A stretch of 64,000 bases of DNA from assembly GCF_030412785.1 (NCBI RefSeq), contig NZ_CP125295.1, positions 3,596,001-3,660,000 on the forward strand. The letters are read 5' to 3'. The translations under genes and the position numbers were made by a program. Below, in pieces: positions 23,854 to 33,005 of the stretch. Origin of the DNA: Paraburkholderia sabiae (GTDB taxonomy: Bacteria; Pseudomonadota; Gammaproteobacteria; Burkholderiales; Burkholderiaceae). Position 1 is the stretch's first letter. Each line of letters opens with the position of its first letter. The notes under the pieces were generated by a model, which saw only the letters and a list, made by a program, of their open reading frames with translations, made no database searches and had not been told where the DNA came from.

Positions 23854-24978
23854 TTATGCGTTGCGCTGACGACGCGCGCGGACGGCTTGCGCGAGCGTCT
23901 GCAACACGGGCTCGGTTTGCGCCCAGCCGATGCATGCGTCGGTGATCGATACACCGCGAGCAAGCGGCACACCCGGCTTCAGATCCTGGCGCCCCGCTTC
24001 CAGATGACTCTCGATCATCACGCCGACGATCCGCTTGTCGCCGCCCGAGAGCTGGTTCGCCAGGTCCTGCGCGACGTCGATCTGCCGGTCGTGCGACTTG
24101 TTCGAGTTCGCGTGCGAGCAGTCGACCATCACCTGTTCGCGCAAGCCGACCTTGCGCAGCGCGGCGCACGCTTCTTCGACGCCCGCTGCGTCGTAGTTCG
24201 GGCCTTTCTTGCCGCCGCGCAGGATGACGTGCGCGTCGTCGTTGCCGCGCGTTTCGAAGATTGCGGCCATGCCCATTTTCGTCATGCCCATGAACGCGTG
24301 GCTCGCGGCTGCCGCGACGATCGCATCGGCGGCAATCTGCACGCCACCGTCCGTGCCGTTCTTGAAGCCGATCGGACACGACAGACCCGACGCCAGTTGC
24401 CGGTGGCTCTGGCTTTCCGTCGTGCGCGCGCCGATCGCGCCCCACGCGATCAGGTCCGCGATGTACTGCGGGCTCAGCAGGTCGAGGAATTCGGTACCCG
24501 TCGGCAGCCCGAGGCTGCTGATTTCGAGCAGCAGTTCACGCGCGCGGCGCAGGCCTTCGTTGATGCGGAAGCTGCCGTCCAGACGCGGATCGTTGATATA
24601 GCCCTTCCAGCCGACCGTCGTACGCGGCTTCTCGAAGTACACGCGCATCACGATCATCAGGTCGTCGCGCAACGCGTCGGCGGCGACTTTCAGCTTGTGC
24701 GCGTATTCCATCGCCTGATCGTGATCGTGAATCGAGCACGGACCCACGACGACAACGAGCCGGTCGTCGCGGTCATGCAGGATGTCGGCGATCTCGACGC
24801 GGCTCTTTTCGACCAGCGACTGCACGCCCGGCGGGCACGGCAGTTCGTCGAGCAGCAGCGCGGGCGAAATCAGCGGACGCACCGCGCCGATGCGCGTGTC
24901 GTCGATGCGCGTGGTGTCCTGGGTGGAATCGGCGACGCCGGCTTCCTGGTCGCGTGCGGGGTTGTCGATGCGGCTCAC
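23854..24978 (-). CDS. aroG: 3-deoxy-7-phosphoheptulonate (DAHP) synthase, type I alpha
   Basis: This roughly 374-residue enzyme has V-V-V-V-G-P-C-S-I-H-D, M-R-V-Y-F-E-K-P-R-T-T-V-G-W-K-G, G-F-K-N-G-T-D-G and M-V-D-C-S-H-A-N-S-N-K, the metal and substrate sites of AroF/G/H-type DAHP synthases. It joins phosphoenolpyruvate and erythrose 4-phosphate as the first step of the shikimate pathway. Which amino acid inhibits it cannot be read directly, so the symbol is tentative. The GTG at 24978 has GGAG 6 bases upstream and is preferred over the GTG at 25014. Confidence 0.92.
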   Translation of the reverse strand: MSRIDNPARDQEAGVADSTQDTTRIDDTRIGAVRPLISPALLLDELPCPPGVQSLVEKSRVEIADILHDRDDRLVVVVGPCSIHDHDQAMEYAHKLKVAADALRDDLMIVMRVYFEKPRTTVGWKGYINDPRLDGSFRINEGLRRARELLLEISSLGLPTGTEFLDLLSPQYIADLIAWGAIGARTTESQSHRQLASGLSCPIGFKNGTDGGVQIAADAIVAAAASHAFMGMTKMGMAAIFETRGNDDAHVILRGGKKGPNYDAAGVEEACAALRKVGLREQVMVDCSHANSNKSHDRQIDVAQDLANQLSGGDKRIVGVMIESHLEAGRQDLKPGVPLARGVSITDACIGWAQTEPVLQTLAQAVRARRQRNA

Positions 24979-25063
24979 GGTATTCTCCAGCTCTGCATTA
25001 TTTGGGGCGATCACGATTATCGCACTCGCCGTGCGGCAGACGCAGCCGTGAAGGCCGCGCGTG

Positions 25064-26161
25064 TCACGTGCCGCTTGTGCCGTTCATCAGCTGGATCAGG
25101 TACGGCTTCCACACTTCGGGGTGCGCGAGCGTCTGATGTCCGTACGATTGCGCCGTCTCCGGCATCTCCACATATCGACCTTGCGGCACCTTGCCGATCA
25201 GCCGCTGCATCACGCCGAGATCGGTGGCGTTGATCAGGTCGTCGGTGAAATTGACGGCGAACAGACGCCCGCGAATCGCGCCGAGATTCGGCTCCGGGTC
25301 GTAGTCCCACGACGATTCGAACCAGTACAACACATCGTTCGGATCGCTTTTCGCGGCCTCCGTCACGATCGATTCCGTCAGGCGCGTCGCGGCCGCGCGA
25401 TCGGGCGCCTGTTCCTGCATGCGCGCCGCGTTGCCCGTGATCAGCGTGAAGACGGGCATCGCGCGCGTCCATTGCGTGGGCGGCGTCGTGTAGTTGCCGT
25501 CCTGCCAGCCGGGATCGCTGCGAATCGCGCCGACGATCATCTGCCGCCACAGCCAGTTGCGGCCCGCCATCGCGATCGGCTGGCTGGCGATGGGCATCAG
25601 CGCGTCAGCCATGCCCGGATAGCGCTCACCCCACATCCACGTCTGCATGCCGCCCATCGACGTACCGAGCACGAGCTTCAGATGCCGCACCTTGAGCCCG
25701 TCGACGAGCAGCCTGTGATTCGCTTCGACGACGTCGCCATAGCCGTAATGCGGAAACTTCGTGCGCATGCCGTCGCTCGGCTTGGTCGAGCCGCCGCGTC
25801 CGAGGCCATCGGGAATCACGATGAAATAGCGCTGCGTGTCGAGCGGCTCGCCGGCGGCGAACAGTTCCCTGCGCATCAGCGGCGTGAGGAAGGCTTTGCC
25901 CGTGCCCGTCGTGCCGTGCAACAGCAATACGGCGTTGGTGATGTCGCCATGCGCGTCGCGTTGCGGCGTGCCGAGCGTCACGTAGTGGATGCGCAGTTCG
26001 GGAAAGACCGTGCCGTCGGAAAAGCGGAAGTCATGCGCGATGAAATCGGCGGCATGTTCGGGGGCGTCTGTTGCTGCGAAAACGGGCGTGAAAGCCTGCG
26101 CAAGCGTGATGAATACGGCAAGGCGGATGAGGATCGAACGAAACACGGTGGTCTCCGTCAA
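25064..26161 (-). CDS. Exported alpha/beta hydrolase, homoserine acetyltransferase-like
   Basis: This 365-residue protein has an N-terminal signal (hydrophobic stretch ending in P-V-F-A-A). The fold shows L-L-L-H-G-T-T-G-T-G, a nucleophile elbow G-T-S-M-G-G-M-Q, the acid region F-T-D-D and a C-terminal histidine in S-Y-G-H-Q-T. That layout is like homoserine O-acetyltransferase (MetX), but the signal peptide and gene context argue for an extracytoplasmic esterase or acyltransferase. Substrate unknown. It is alone on the minus strand. Confidence 0.8.
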   Translation of the reverse strand: MTETTVFRSILIRLAVFITLAQAFTPVFAATDAPEHAADFIAHDFRFSDGTVFPELRIHYVTLGTPQRDAHGDITNAVLLLHGTTGTGKAFLTPLMRRELFAAGEPLDTQRYFIVIPDGLGRGGSTKPSDGMRTKFPHYGYGDVVEANHRLLVDGLKVRHLKLVLGTSMGGMQTWMWGERYPGMADALMPIASQPIAMAGRNWLWRQMIVGAIRSDPGWQDGNYTTPPTQWTRAMPVFTLITGNAARMQEQAPDRAAATRLTESIVTEAAKSDPNDVLYWFESSWDYDPEPNLGAIRGRLFAVNFTDDLINATDLGVMQRLIGKVPQGRYVEMPETAQSYGHQTLAHPEVWKPYLIQLMNGTSGT

Positions 26162-26219
26162 CGTGTACGCGATGGCTTGGGATCGTACACGATGACGGAA
26201 ACCCGCGTTCGCGCGGACT

Positions 26220-26756
26220 TCACAACGCGTCGTACCGCGCCTTGACCTGCTCGAAGAGCTTCCAGAACGACGCGGGCGCGCCGCCGTTCAAACGCTCGCG
26301 CAGTACGTCGAGATGACTGTGCCAGCCGGGGCCGACATCGTGTTGCTCGTCGCGATCCGACAGATTGCGATGCGTCAGCACGAGCTTCACCTGATCGCCC
26401 GCTTCCGACAGTTCGAACGTCACTTCCGACAGATTGTCCTGAATGCTGCCCCACGTGAACGCGAGTACATGAGGCGGCTCGAAGCGCACCAGTCGATGCA
26501 ACGACTCATGTCCACCCGCATATTGCCGATACGGCTCGGGCGGAACTTCTGGCGTCGCCGCCAGCAGCGAGTGATCGAAATGCATGATGAAATCGCCGCC
26601 CGTCTGCGGTGGGATCGCGCCGGAGGCAAGCCACTGGCTGCGCTTGTCGGATTCCGTCAGATACGCCCACACGCGCTCGATCGGGCCGGGCAGCAGACGT
26701 TCGAAACGCACGGTATGCGTGCCGTCGAAAACGCCGAGTGCTTCGTTCGTGTTCAT
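26220..26756 (-). CDS. SRPBCC/AHSA1-domain protein
   Basis: This 178-residue protein has F-E-R-L-L-P-G-P-I-E-R-V-W-A-Y-L-T, I-P-P-Q-T-G-G-D-F, H-V-L-A-F-T-W-G and L-T-H-R-N-L, typical AHSA1 sequence. The W-x-S-H-L-D-V-L-R-x-R-L-N-G end matches ATPase-activator-like small proteins. GGGAG precedes the ATG at 26756. It lies 58 bases after the upstream MocR gene ends (26807), on the same strand. Function unknown. Confidence 0.85.
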   Translation of the reverse strand: MNTNEALGVFDGTHTVRFERLLPGPIERVWAYLTESDKRSQWLASGAIPPQTGGDFIMHFDHSLLAATPEVPPEPYRQYAGGHESLHRLVRFEPPHVLAFTWGSIQDNLSEVTFELSEAGDQVKLVLTHRNLSDRDEQHDVGPGWHSHLDVLRERLNGGAPASFWKLFEQVKARYDAL

Positions 26757-26806
26757 CGTGTTTCTCCCTGAAAGTTGCTTCGCCTCAGTTGCCTGCTTCA
26801 GATGCT

Positions 26807-28267
26807 TCAGGTCAGAGAACGGATCGCCGCGGCGAGTTCCGCGATCAGCCGGTCGGCCTTGTCGGGACGCACACCCGCATAGCCGAGCATGAAGCCGTTG
26901 AAGCGTTCGGCGTCTTCGCCCTCGTGACAATACGTGCTCAACGGCGAAACCGCGATGCCACGCTCGCGCAGCGCAGCGCTCACGTCGCGGTCCTGCAAGG
27001 GAGCATCGAGCCGCATCGTCAGGTGCATGCCGCTGCCGTCGGACGAAACCGTCACGAGATCGTTCATATGCGTATAGATCGCGCCGACCATCGCTTCGCG
27101 CCGCTGCTGATAGATGCGGCGCATGCGCCGCAAGTGGCGCGCGTATTTGCCGCTTTCGATGAAATCGGCGAGCGCGACCTGATCCGCGACGCGCCCTTGC
27201 CGCGACATCTCGCCGATTACGCCGCCGATCTCCGGCGCGAGGCTCGCAGGAACGATCATGAAGCCGATGCGCAGCGCGGGGAACATCGTCTTGCTGAACG
27301 TGCCGAGATAGACGACGGGCGCGGCATCGCGCAATCCTTGCACCGATGGCAGCGGCGGACCGCTGTGGCGCAGTTCGCTGTCGTAGTCGTCTTCGATGAT
27401 CCACGCGCCGCGTTCGACGATGTTGTCGATGATCGACCAGCGCCGCTCCAGACTCAACACGCTGCCGAGCGGATATTGATGCGACGGCGTGATGTAGACG
27501 AGACGCGGCGGCGTGCGCTGCCAGTGTTCCTCCGTGGGTGCGAGACCGGCGGCGTCGACGGGAATCGGCACGATGTTCAGTCCCGCCGACTGAAACGCAA
27601 TTCTCGCGCCGTGATAGCCGGGGTTTTCGAGCCACACGGTATCGCCGGGATCGGCGAGCATGCGCGCGCACAGGTCGAGGCTCGTATGCGTGCCCGACGT
27701 GATGAACACCTGATCGGCCGTGCAGCGCACGCCGCGCGACACGCGCACATATTCGGCCACCGCGCGCCTGAGCGACGGATGACCCGCGTGATAGCCGTAG
27801 CCGAGATCGCGTGCATCGACGGAGCGCCATGCGCGTTCCATCGACGCACGCCATTGCGCAACGGGAAACTCGTCGAGCGCGGGCACGCCCGCCTGAAACG
27901 GCGATGGCGTGCCGCGCACGCCACGCTCATGCGGCAATCCGGCGACGCGCCGCGACAATCGACTGACGGGCGTCGCGCTGACGGCTTCCGCATTCGCCGA
28001 TGGCATCGCAACACAACTGACGACCGACCCATGACGACTCGCCGCGATAAACCCTTCTTCGGCGAGCCGCTCATACGCGTACAGCACCGAATTCCGTGCG
28101 ATGCCGAGTTGCTCGGCGAGCGCGCGCGTTGGCACGAGCTGGCTGCCGTGGCGAATGTCGCCGTTCAGGATGGCATGGCGCAGGCTTTCGTAAAGCAGCG
28201 ATTGCTGCGTGAGCTTACGTTCTGCCGACTGGCTCGCGAAGCTCGACATCAACAGCCCGTAATCCAA
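26807..28267 (-). CDS. MocR/PdxR-type regulator (GntR DNA-binding + aminotransferase-fold)
   Basis: This 486-residue protein has a winged-helix GntR domain (residues 20-80: S-L-L-Y-E-S-L-R-H-A-I-L-N-G, P-T-R-A-L-A-E-Q-L-G-I-A-R-N). A type I aminotransferase domain follows with E-D-D-Y-D-S-E-L-R and the PLP lysine motif G-T-F-S-K-T-M-F-P. Such proteins bind PLP and amino-acid-like effectors and control a divergent gene, here a GNAT acetyltransferase. The first codon appears to be TTG at 28267 with GGAG 8 bases upstream; an ATG at 28249 is possible. Confidence 0.9.
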   Translation of the reverse strand: MDYGLLMSSFASQSAERKLTQQSLLYESLRHAILNGDIRHGSQLVPTRALAEQLGIARNSVLYAYERLAEEGFIAASRHGSVVSCVAMPSANAEAVSATPVSRLSRRVAGLPHERGVRGTPSPFQAGVPALDEFPVAQWRASMERAWRSVDARDLGYGYHAGHPSLRRAVAEYVRVSRGVRCTADQVFITSGTHTSLDLCARMLADPGDTVWLENPGYHGARIAFQSAGLNIVPIPVDAAGLAPTEEHWQRTPPRLVYITPSHQYPLGSVLSLERRWSIIDNIVERGAWIIEDDYDSELRHSGPPLPSVQGLRDAAPVVYLGTFSKTMFPALRIGFMIVPASLAPEIGGVIGEMSRQGRVADQVALADFIESGKYARHLRRMRRIYQQRREAMVGAIYTHMNDLVTVSSDGSGMHLTMRLDAPLQDRDVSAALRERGIAVSPLSTYCHEGEDAERFNGFMLGYAGVRPDKADRLIAELAAAIRSLT

Positions 28268-28270
28268 TTG

Positions 28271-28318
28271 TGTGGCTCCAGATTTTGCATTCGACGTGGA
28301 GCTAACAATGGTGCCACA
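28271..28318. promoter_or_regulatory. Candidate MocR operator between divergent genes
   Basis: TGTGGCTCCA (28271-28280) and TGGTGCCACA (28309-28318) are near-perfect inverted copies (one mismatch). A third element, GTGGAGC (28296-28302), lies between them as the inverse of the first half-site. All are in the 102-base space shared by the MocR and GNAT starts. MocR proteins commonly use such arrays, so this is the likely binding site. Confidence 0.5.
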
Positions 28319-28369
28319 GAAACCCTATGCTTCGACGATACCTGTCGATATAAGCAAGGAGCGCTACCC

Positions 28370-28834
28370 GTGACACAAGCCGTGAAGATCCGCCCCGTCG
28401 TTCCCGCCGATTACGAAGCGTGGTTGCCGTTGTGGGACGGCTACAACCGCTTTTATGGCCGCTTCGACGATACGGCGCTGCCGCGCGAAATCACGCAGCT
28501 CACGTGGTCGCGCTTCTTCGACGGACTCGAACCGATGCACGCGATGGTGGCCGAACGCGCGGACGGCACGCTGGTGGGCCTCGTGCATTACCTGTATCAC
28601 CGCAGCACGTTGATGAAGGGGCCGACGTGCTATCTGCACGACCTGTTCACGCTCGATTCCGAGCGCGGCAAAGGTGTGGGCCGTGCGCTGATCGAAGCCG
28701 TCTATGCAGCGGCGAAGGCCGCGCATGCTGAGCGCGTGTACTGGCTCACGCACGAATCGAATCGCACGGCCATGCAGCTTTACGACAAGGTCGCGGACCT
28801 GTCGGGATTCGTCGTGTATCGCAAGCCGCTTTAA
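28370..28834 (+). CDS. GNAT-family N-acetyltransferase
   Basis: This 154-residue protein has I-R-P-V-V-P-A-D-Y-E-A-W at the N-terminus and R-G-K-G-V-G-R-A-L-I-E as the acetyl-CoA P-loop (about residues 100-110). A late N-R-T-A-M-Q-L-Y-D-K-V-A motif follows. The start is a GTG with AAGGAG 8 bases upstream; longer in-frame sequence upstream is in the MocR shadow. It lies divergently from the MocR gene and is its likely target. Its stop overlaps the convergent DUF3501 stop by 4 bases. Substrate unknown. Confidence 0.85.
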   Translation: MTQAVKIRPVVPADYEAWLPLWDGYNRFYGRFDDTALPREITQLTWSRFFDGLEPMHAMVAERADGTLVGLVHYLYHRSTLMKGPTCYLHDLFTLDSERGKGVGRALIEAVYAAAKAAHAERVYWLTHESNRTAMQLYDKVADLSGFVVYRKPL

Positions 28835-29412
28835 CTGAGATCTTTGACGAGCGATCGCCGAACGTCGTCGGGAACGGTTTGCAGGTCGACGGGATAGTTC
28901 GGATGATCGCAGCCGATCAGCAAGGCCGCGCCGTCACGCAAGCGGGCCTTGATCCCAGGCGTCAGTTCGAAGCGCACGAAATGCACGGCTGAGGTCTTCT
29001 CGTTGTTCTCGCGTTCGAGGTCTTCGTCGGCGATCGCGTAGACAGGTTCCTCGCCGTCCACTTTCATGAAAACGCTGTCCTCGACGCCGATCAGTCGCGA
29101 CAGCGCCGCGCGTCGCTCCACTTCGTTCTCGTACTCGATCTGCATCGTCGCCTTGAAGTTGCTGCCGTCAGGCACGAGCGGCAGGTACGCTTCGAGTTCG
29201 CCCTGTATGCCGTCTTCGTCGAAAATCTTTTCGATGTGCAGCATTTCCTGGATCTGATAGCGGATCGTCAGCTCATCTTCGAACAGGAACGTCAGGTGAT
29301 TGCCGAGCCTGACGATGCGGCTCTTCTTGTGCTCGATGACCTGCTCGCGCATCGTCTTGCGCGTCTTCGCATAGTTTTCGAGCGACAGCAGGGAGTTCCT
29401 CGCGATGCTCAT
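28831..29412 (-). CDS. DUF3501 protein of the rubrerythrin/CCG module
   Basis: This 193-residue protein has R-K-x-M-R-E-Q-V-I-E-H-K-K-S-R-I-V, F-L-F-E-D-E-L-T-I-R-Y-Q-I-Q-E-M-L and V-H-F-V-R-F-E-L-T-P. These are diagnostic of DUF3501. The family nearly always follows a CCG/Fe-S reductase gene, as here (25-base gap). It has no cofactor motif; it may be an adaptor or scaffold of the module. Cytoplasmic. Confidence 0.9.
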   Translation of the reverse strand: MSIARNSLLSLENYAKTRKTMREQVIEHKKSRIVRLGNHLTFLFEDELTIRYQIQEMLHIEKIFDEDGIQGELEAYLPLVPDGSNFKATMQIEYENEVERRAALSRLIGVEDSVFMKVDGEEPVYAIADEDLERENNEKTSAVHFVRFELTPGIKARLRDGAALLIGCDHPNYPVDLQTVPDDVRRSLVKDLS

Positions 29413-29437
29413 TCTTGTCCTCGCAGAAGATTGAAGA

Positions 29438-30775
29438 TCAAAGGCCGTATGCCTTGCGCAGCAGCGTCAGCGGATGCGCGAGCTGTGTTTTCGGCAGGTT
29501 GTTTTCGTCGAAACCCTGTTCGATATGATGCCCCGCAAGCTGGCAATCCGACGAGATGTAATCGGGCTGCGGCTGCGCCATCGCCTTGAAGACGGGCGTG
29601 CCGATCTTCATCGCCATTGCGTGAAACTCCTTCTTCACGCCGAATGTGCCCGCGTGTCCCGAACAGCGCTCGACCACGGTCACCTGCGTATCGGGCACGA
29701 GCGCGAAAGTCTCGGACGTCTTGCGTCCGATGTTCTGCACGCGCGCATGACACGGCACGTGATACGACACCTTGCCGAGCGGCGTGTTGAAGTCGGTCTT
29801 CAGCAGGCCATCGCGATGACGCGCGACGAAGTATTCGAACGGATCCCAGAATGCTTCGCTGACGGCGCGCACGTCGGCATCGTCGGGAAACATCAGCGGC
29901 AGTTCGTGCTTGTACATCAGCACGCAACTCGGAATCGCGCCGATGATCGCGTAGCCGTCGCGTGCATAACGCGCGAGTACCGGCATGTTCTTCCCTTTCT
30001 TCGCCGCGACGCCGTCAAGATTGCCCTGCTCCAGCAACGGCATGCCGCAGCATGCTTCGCTTGCGACGAGTTCGTACGGAATGTCGTTGTGTGCGAGCAC
30101 GGCCAGCAGATCGTGGCCGATGCCCGGCTCGTTGAAATTCACGTAGCACGTTGCGTAGATCGCGACCTTACCGGGCGTGCGCTCGCCGTCCTTCGCCTGT
30201 GCTTGCGGCGACTTCTTCGCGGCACTGCGAAACTTGCGCGCGGCGAAATCGGGCAGCCACGCTTTTTTGTCGACGCCGAGCGCCTTTTCCATGAGGTCGC
30301 GCGCCACGCCTGTGTGATTCACCGCGTTGACCGTCTGCGTGACGATGGGAATGCCCGCGAAGGTGCCGAGTGCGTCGGTGTTCGACAGGAATTTGTCGCG
30401 CATCTGGACTTCGCCGCGCTTGTACGCGGCAGCTTTGGCGCGCAGCATCAGATGCGGAAAATCCACGTTCCACTGATGCGGCGGCACGTATGGACACTTC
30501 GTCATGTAGCACAGGTCGCACAGATAGCATTGATCGACCACGGCGCCGAACTTCGTCTTGTCGACTTCATGCGCCTCGCCTGTGTCGGTTTCGTCGACGA
30601 GATCGAAAAGCGTCGGGAATGCGCCGCACAACGACACGCACCGCCTGCATCCGGCGCAGATGTCGAATACGCGTGTCAACTCCTGATCGATCGCATCCTG
30701 ATCGTAGAAGGCATCCGATTTCCAGTCGAGCGGATGACGAATCGGCGCCTCGAGACTGCCTTCCTTGTGAGGCAT
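29438..30775 (-). CDS. 4Fe-4S and CCG-domain protein, heterodisulfide reductase/GlpC-like
   Basis: This 445-residue protein has two 4Fe-4S clusters (C-A-G-C-R-R-C-V-S-L-C and C-Y-L-C-D-L-C-Y-M-T-K-C-P). Two CCG domains follow, the first with A-C-C-G-M-P-L and the second with C-H-A-R-V-Q-N-I-G and R-C-S-G-H-A-G-T. This is the (Fe-S)-binding, HdrD/GlpC-like type. It probably passes electrons between a disulfide-type centre and partner redox proteins such as rubrerythrin. AGGAG lies 10 bases before the ATG at 30775. It shares its strand and operon with DUF3501 and probably the upstream rubrerythrin. Confidence 0.92.
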   Translation of the reverse strand: MPHKEGSLEAPIRHPLDWKSDAFYDQDAIDQELTRVFDICAGCRRCVSLCGAFPTLFDLVDETDTGEAHEVDKTKFGAVVDQCYLCDLCYMTKCPYVPPHQWNVDFPHLMLRAKAAAYKRGEVQMRDKFLSNTDALGTFAGIPIVTQTVNAVNHTGVARDLMEKALGVDKKAWLPDFAARKFRSAAKKSPQAQAKDGERTPGKVAIYATCYVNFNEPGIGHDLLAVLAHNDIPYELVASEACCGMPLLEQGNLDGVAAKKGKNMPVLARYARDGYAIIGAIPSCVLMYKHELPLMFPDDADVRAVSEAFWDPFEYFVARHRDGLLKTDFNTPLGKVSYHVPCHARVQNIGRKTSETFALVPDTQVTVVERCSGHAGTFGVKKEFHAMAMKIGTPVFKAMAQPQPDYISSDCQLAGHHIEQGFDENNLPKTQLAHPLTLLRKAYGL

Positions 30776-30981
30776 GGCGTGAGTCTCCTGTGTCGACGTG
30801 GAGCACGCGCTCGAGCGCGTTGTTCCCGTCGGATGCAACGTAGTTGCGGGGCTTGTTATATGCGCGTCCGTTCCTTGTATGTCGATGAAACGCGCGCTAC
30901 GGCACGCGCGAAATCGTGATCGTCTCGCTCGATCTCGCGTCAGTACAGTTGCGCCGGCTGCTCGGCCGGCGCTTCGACCAC

Positions 30982-31404
30982 TCAATCGACCAGTGCTTCC
31001 AGCGCCTTCGTATAGCGATTCGCGTGGCTGCGTTCCGCCTTCGCCAGCGTTTCGAACCAGTTCGCGATTTCGTCGAAGCCTTCATCGCGCGCCGTCTTGG
31101 CCATGCCGGGATACATGTCGGTGTATTCGTGCGTCTCGCCCGCGATCGCCGCCTGCAGGTTCTGACGCGACGAACCGAACGGCAAACCCGTTGCCGGATC
31201 GCCCACGACTTCCAGATATTCGAGGTGGCCGTGTGCGTGGCCCGTTTCGCCTTCCGCTGTCGAGCGGAATAGCGCTGCGACGTCGTTCTGTCCCTCGACA
31301 TCGGCCTTTGCCGCGAAATACAGATAACGGCGATTGGCCTGCGATTCGCCCGCAAATGCGGCCTTCAGATTCTCCTCCGTCTTCGAACCCTTGAGTTGCG
31401 ACAT
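30982..31404 (-). CDS. Rubrerythrin-family diiron protein (no rubredoxin domain)
   Basis: This 140-residue protein has [35 protein letters not shown] and [11 protein letters not shown], the four-helix E...E-x-x-H diiron sites. It ends before any C-x-x-C pairs, so the rubredoxin domain of full-length rubrerythrins (about 190 residues) is absent. It should reduce peroxides with electrons from a partner, plausibly the CCG protein 206 bases downstream. GGAGG lies 5 bases before the ATG. Confidence 0.92.
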   Translation of the reverse strand: MSQLKGSKTEENLKAAFAGESQANRRYLYFAAKADVEGQNDVAALFRSTAEGETGHAHGHLEYLEVVGDPATGLPFGSSRQNLQAAIAGETHEYTDMYPGMAKTARDEGFDEIANWFETLAKAERSHANRYTKALEALVD

Positions 31405-31515
31405 CTGAGCCTCCATCCAAAGCCTGTATGTGGGAGCGCGCGTTTTTTGCGTTTCTGTTGGGCAAAGACCGGCCAGACGCGCGCACCTGAGCCGTGCCTT
31501 AAATCTAGGAGGTCG

Positions 31516-31543
31516 GCGATACGTTCCCAATTGGGTTTTTCAA
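31516..31543 (-). promoter_or_regulatory. Candidate rubrerythrin promoter with palindrome in spacer
   Basis: On the minus strand, TTGAAA (31538-31543) is followed by a 16-base spacer and TATCGC (31516-31521). The 10-base perfect palindrome CCCAATTGGG (31526-31535) sits in the spacer, where a repressor would block polymerase. The -10 match is weak. Confidence 0.35.
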
Positions 31544-31640
31544 TCCTTCCGATAGTCGATTGCCGGTTGGCCTTGCATAACGTTCGGCCCGACGTAGACT
31601 GATGAAGCGCACATACTCAATTTCTTCGGGGGAATTCTGC

Positions 31641-32000
31641 ATGCGGCTGACGATACTGATCAACGGTTCGGACCCCACCGTCAATCACGACTATGCGGTG
31701 CTATGGCTCGATACAGACGAACGTCGCTGGTCGAGAGAAGCACACGATGGGATCGACCTGCCCCCATGGGGCGAACTTCATGACGAGGACGGCGTCACCA
31801 AGCTCTGCGCGCCGAGCGCAGACGCACCCTTATGCACGTTGAATGGCCTGCACGTCGACCCGCGACAGCGGGTCAGTTCGGTACAAGGCAGCGCGGCGTG
31901 GTCGTCGGACCGCACGCGCACGCCGATGAGCGGTTATTGGCGCCTGCAGGCCGTCGACCGCTTGCCTGTCAACGCTGAACACAGCGTGTTCGGCCGCTGA
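31641..32000 (+). CDS. Hypothetical protein, 119 residues
   Basis: It starts MRLTILINGSDPTVNHDYAV with GGGGGA 7 bases upstream; an earlier in-frame start at 31602 has no such site. It contains V-L-W-L-D-T-D-E-R-R-W and a short L-P-P-W-G-E-L-H-D-E-D-G-V-T-K-L-C-A stretch. No signal peptide or membrane segment is seen. I do not recognise it. It stands alone on the plus strand between rubrerythrin and the nuclease. Confidence 0.55.
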   Translation: MRLTILINGSDPTVNHDYAVLWLDTDERRWSREAHDGIDLPPWGELHDEDGVTKLCAPSADAPLCTLNGLHVDPRQRVSSVQGSAAWSSDRTRTPMSGYWRLQAVDRLPVNAEHSVFGR

Positions 32001-32246
32001 TCCGGCGACACATTCGAAGCCCGCCCCGCACCTCCCCCTCGCGGGCGCGGGCCATCATCCCGATCTGTTGGCATCGTCTCTTCGCTCGCGCACTCGCGCG
32101 TATAAATTGCCATGCGCGCCGCAATGCGTCATGACGCTTTTGCCGATCGCCGCATCACACCTCGCACGTAACGCGATGTAAGCCCTTGCATCGTGCATAG
32201 GTCGCACGGCTATACTTGCGACCCCCTCCATTCGCTTTTCCCATCT

Positions 32247-33005
32247 ATGAAGAAGTGGTTAGTCAGCCTGCTTATCGTGGCCGCGAGTTGCACGGGTCAC
32301 GCATGGGCGGCAACGTCATGCACGGATTTCACGCCCAACGCCCAATGGCCCGTGCTGACGAACGCGAAGATGACGCCGAAGTCGCGCATGCTGTGCTACT
32401 CGGATTTCGCCGTTCTGCATTCGGGCATCACGCATGGTCCGCTATGGTCCGCCGAGCATCTGACGCGCGATCACATCGAGGCCGCGAAAGACATGACGCG
32501 CACCAACAAGTTTTTCGAAGACGCGCGCTTGCCGGAAGGCGAAGGCGCGACGCTCGCCGACTACAAGCGCAGCGGTTTCGATCGCGGTCATATGAGCCCG
32601 GCTGGCAATCGATGGAATCCCGATGCGATGGCACAATCGTTCTCGCTTGCGAACATCGTGCCGCAGAATCGCGAGAACAACCAGCGCCTGTGGTCGCGCC
32701 TCGAAACGGCCGTGCGCAAGATCGCCGTCAAATACGACGACACGTACGTCGTCACCGGCCCGATGTTCATCGGCTCGCAGTTGCAGACCATCGGACCGAC
32801 GCGCGTGTTCGTGCCGACACAGCTGTTCAAGGTCGTCTACGTGCCGTCGAAGAAACTGGCGTTCGCGATCGTCGCGGACAACGTGGCCACCAACAGCTAC
32901 GAAGTGAAGTCGGTGCATGAACTCGAAGCGATGAGCGGCATCCGCTTTCCGGGCATTCCGGAAAATCTCAAGGACCAGCATCCGGGAGGACTGAAAGGTG
33001 TTTAA
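32247..33005 (+). CDS. Secreted DNA/RNA non-specific endonuclease (NucA/NUC1 family)
   Basis: This 252-residue protein has a Sec signal (MKKWLVSLLIVAASC, cleavage near A-W-A-A). The nuclease signature F-D-R-G-H-M-S-P-A-G-N has catalytic His115, and N-I-V-P-Q-N-R-E-N-N-Q supplies the metal-ligand Asn. The beta-beta-alpha metal fold cuts DNA and RNA without sequence preference, acting in the periplasm or outside. It overlaps the next 85-residue gene by 8 bases, so the two should be coupled. Confidence 0.92.
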   Translation: MKKWLVSLLIVAASCTGHAWAATSCTDFTPNAQWPVLTNAKMTPKSRMLCYSDFAVLHSGITHGPLWSAEHLTRDHIEAAKDMTRTNKFFEDARLPEGEGATLADYKRSGFDRGHMSPAGNRWNPDAMAQSFSLANIVPQNRENNQRLWSRLETAVRKIAVKYDDTYVVTGPMFIGSQLQTIGPTRVFVPTQLFKVVYVPSKKLAFAIVADNVATNSYEVKSVHELEAMSGIRFPGIPENLKDQHPGGLKGV

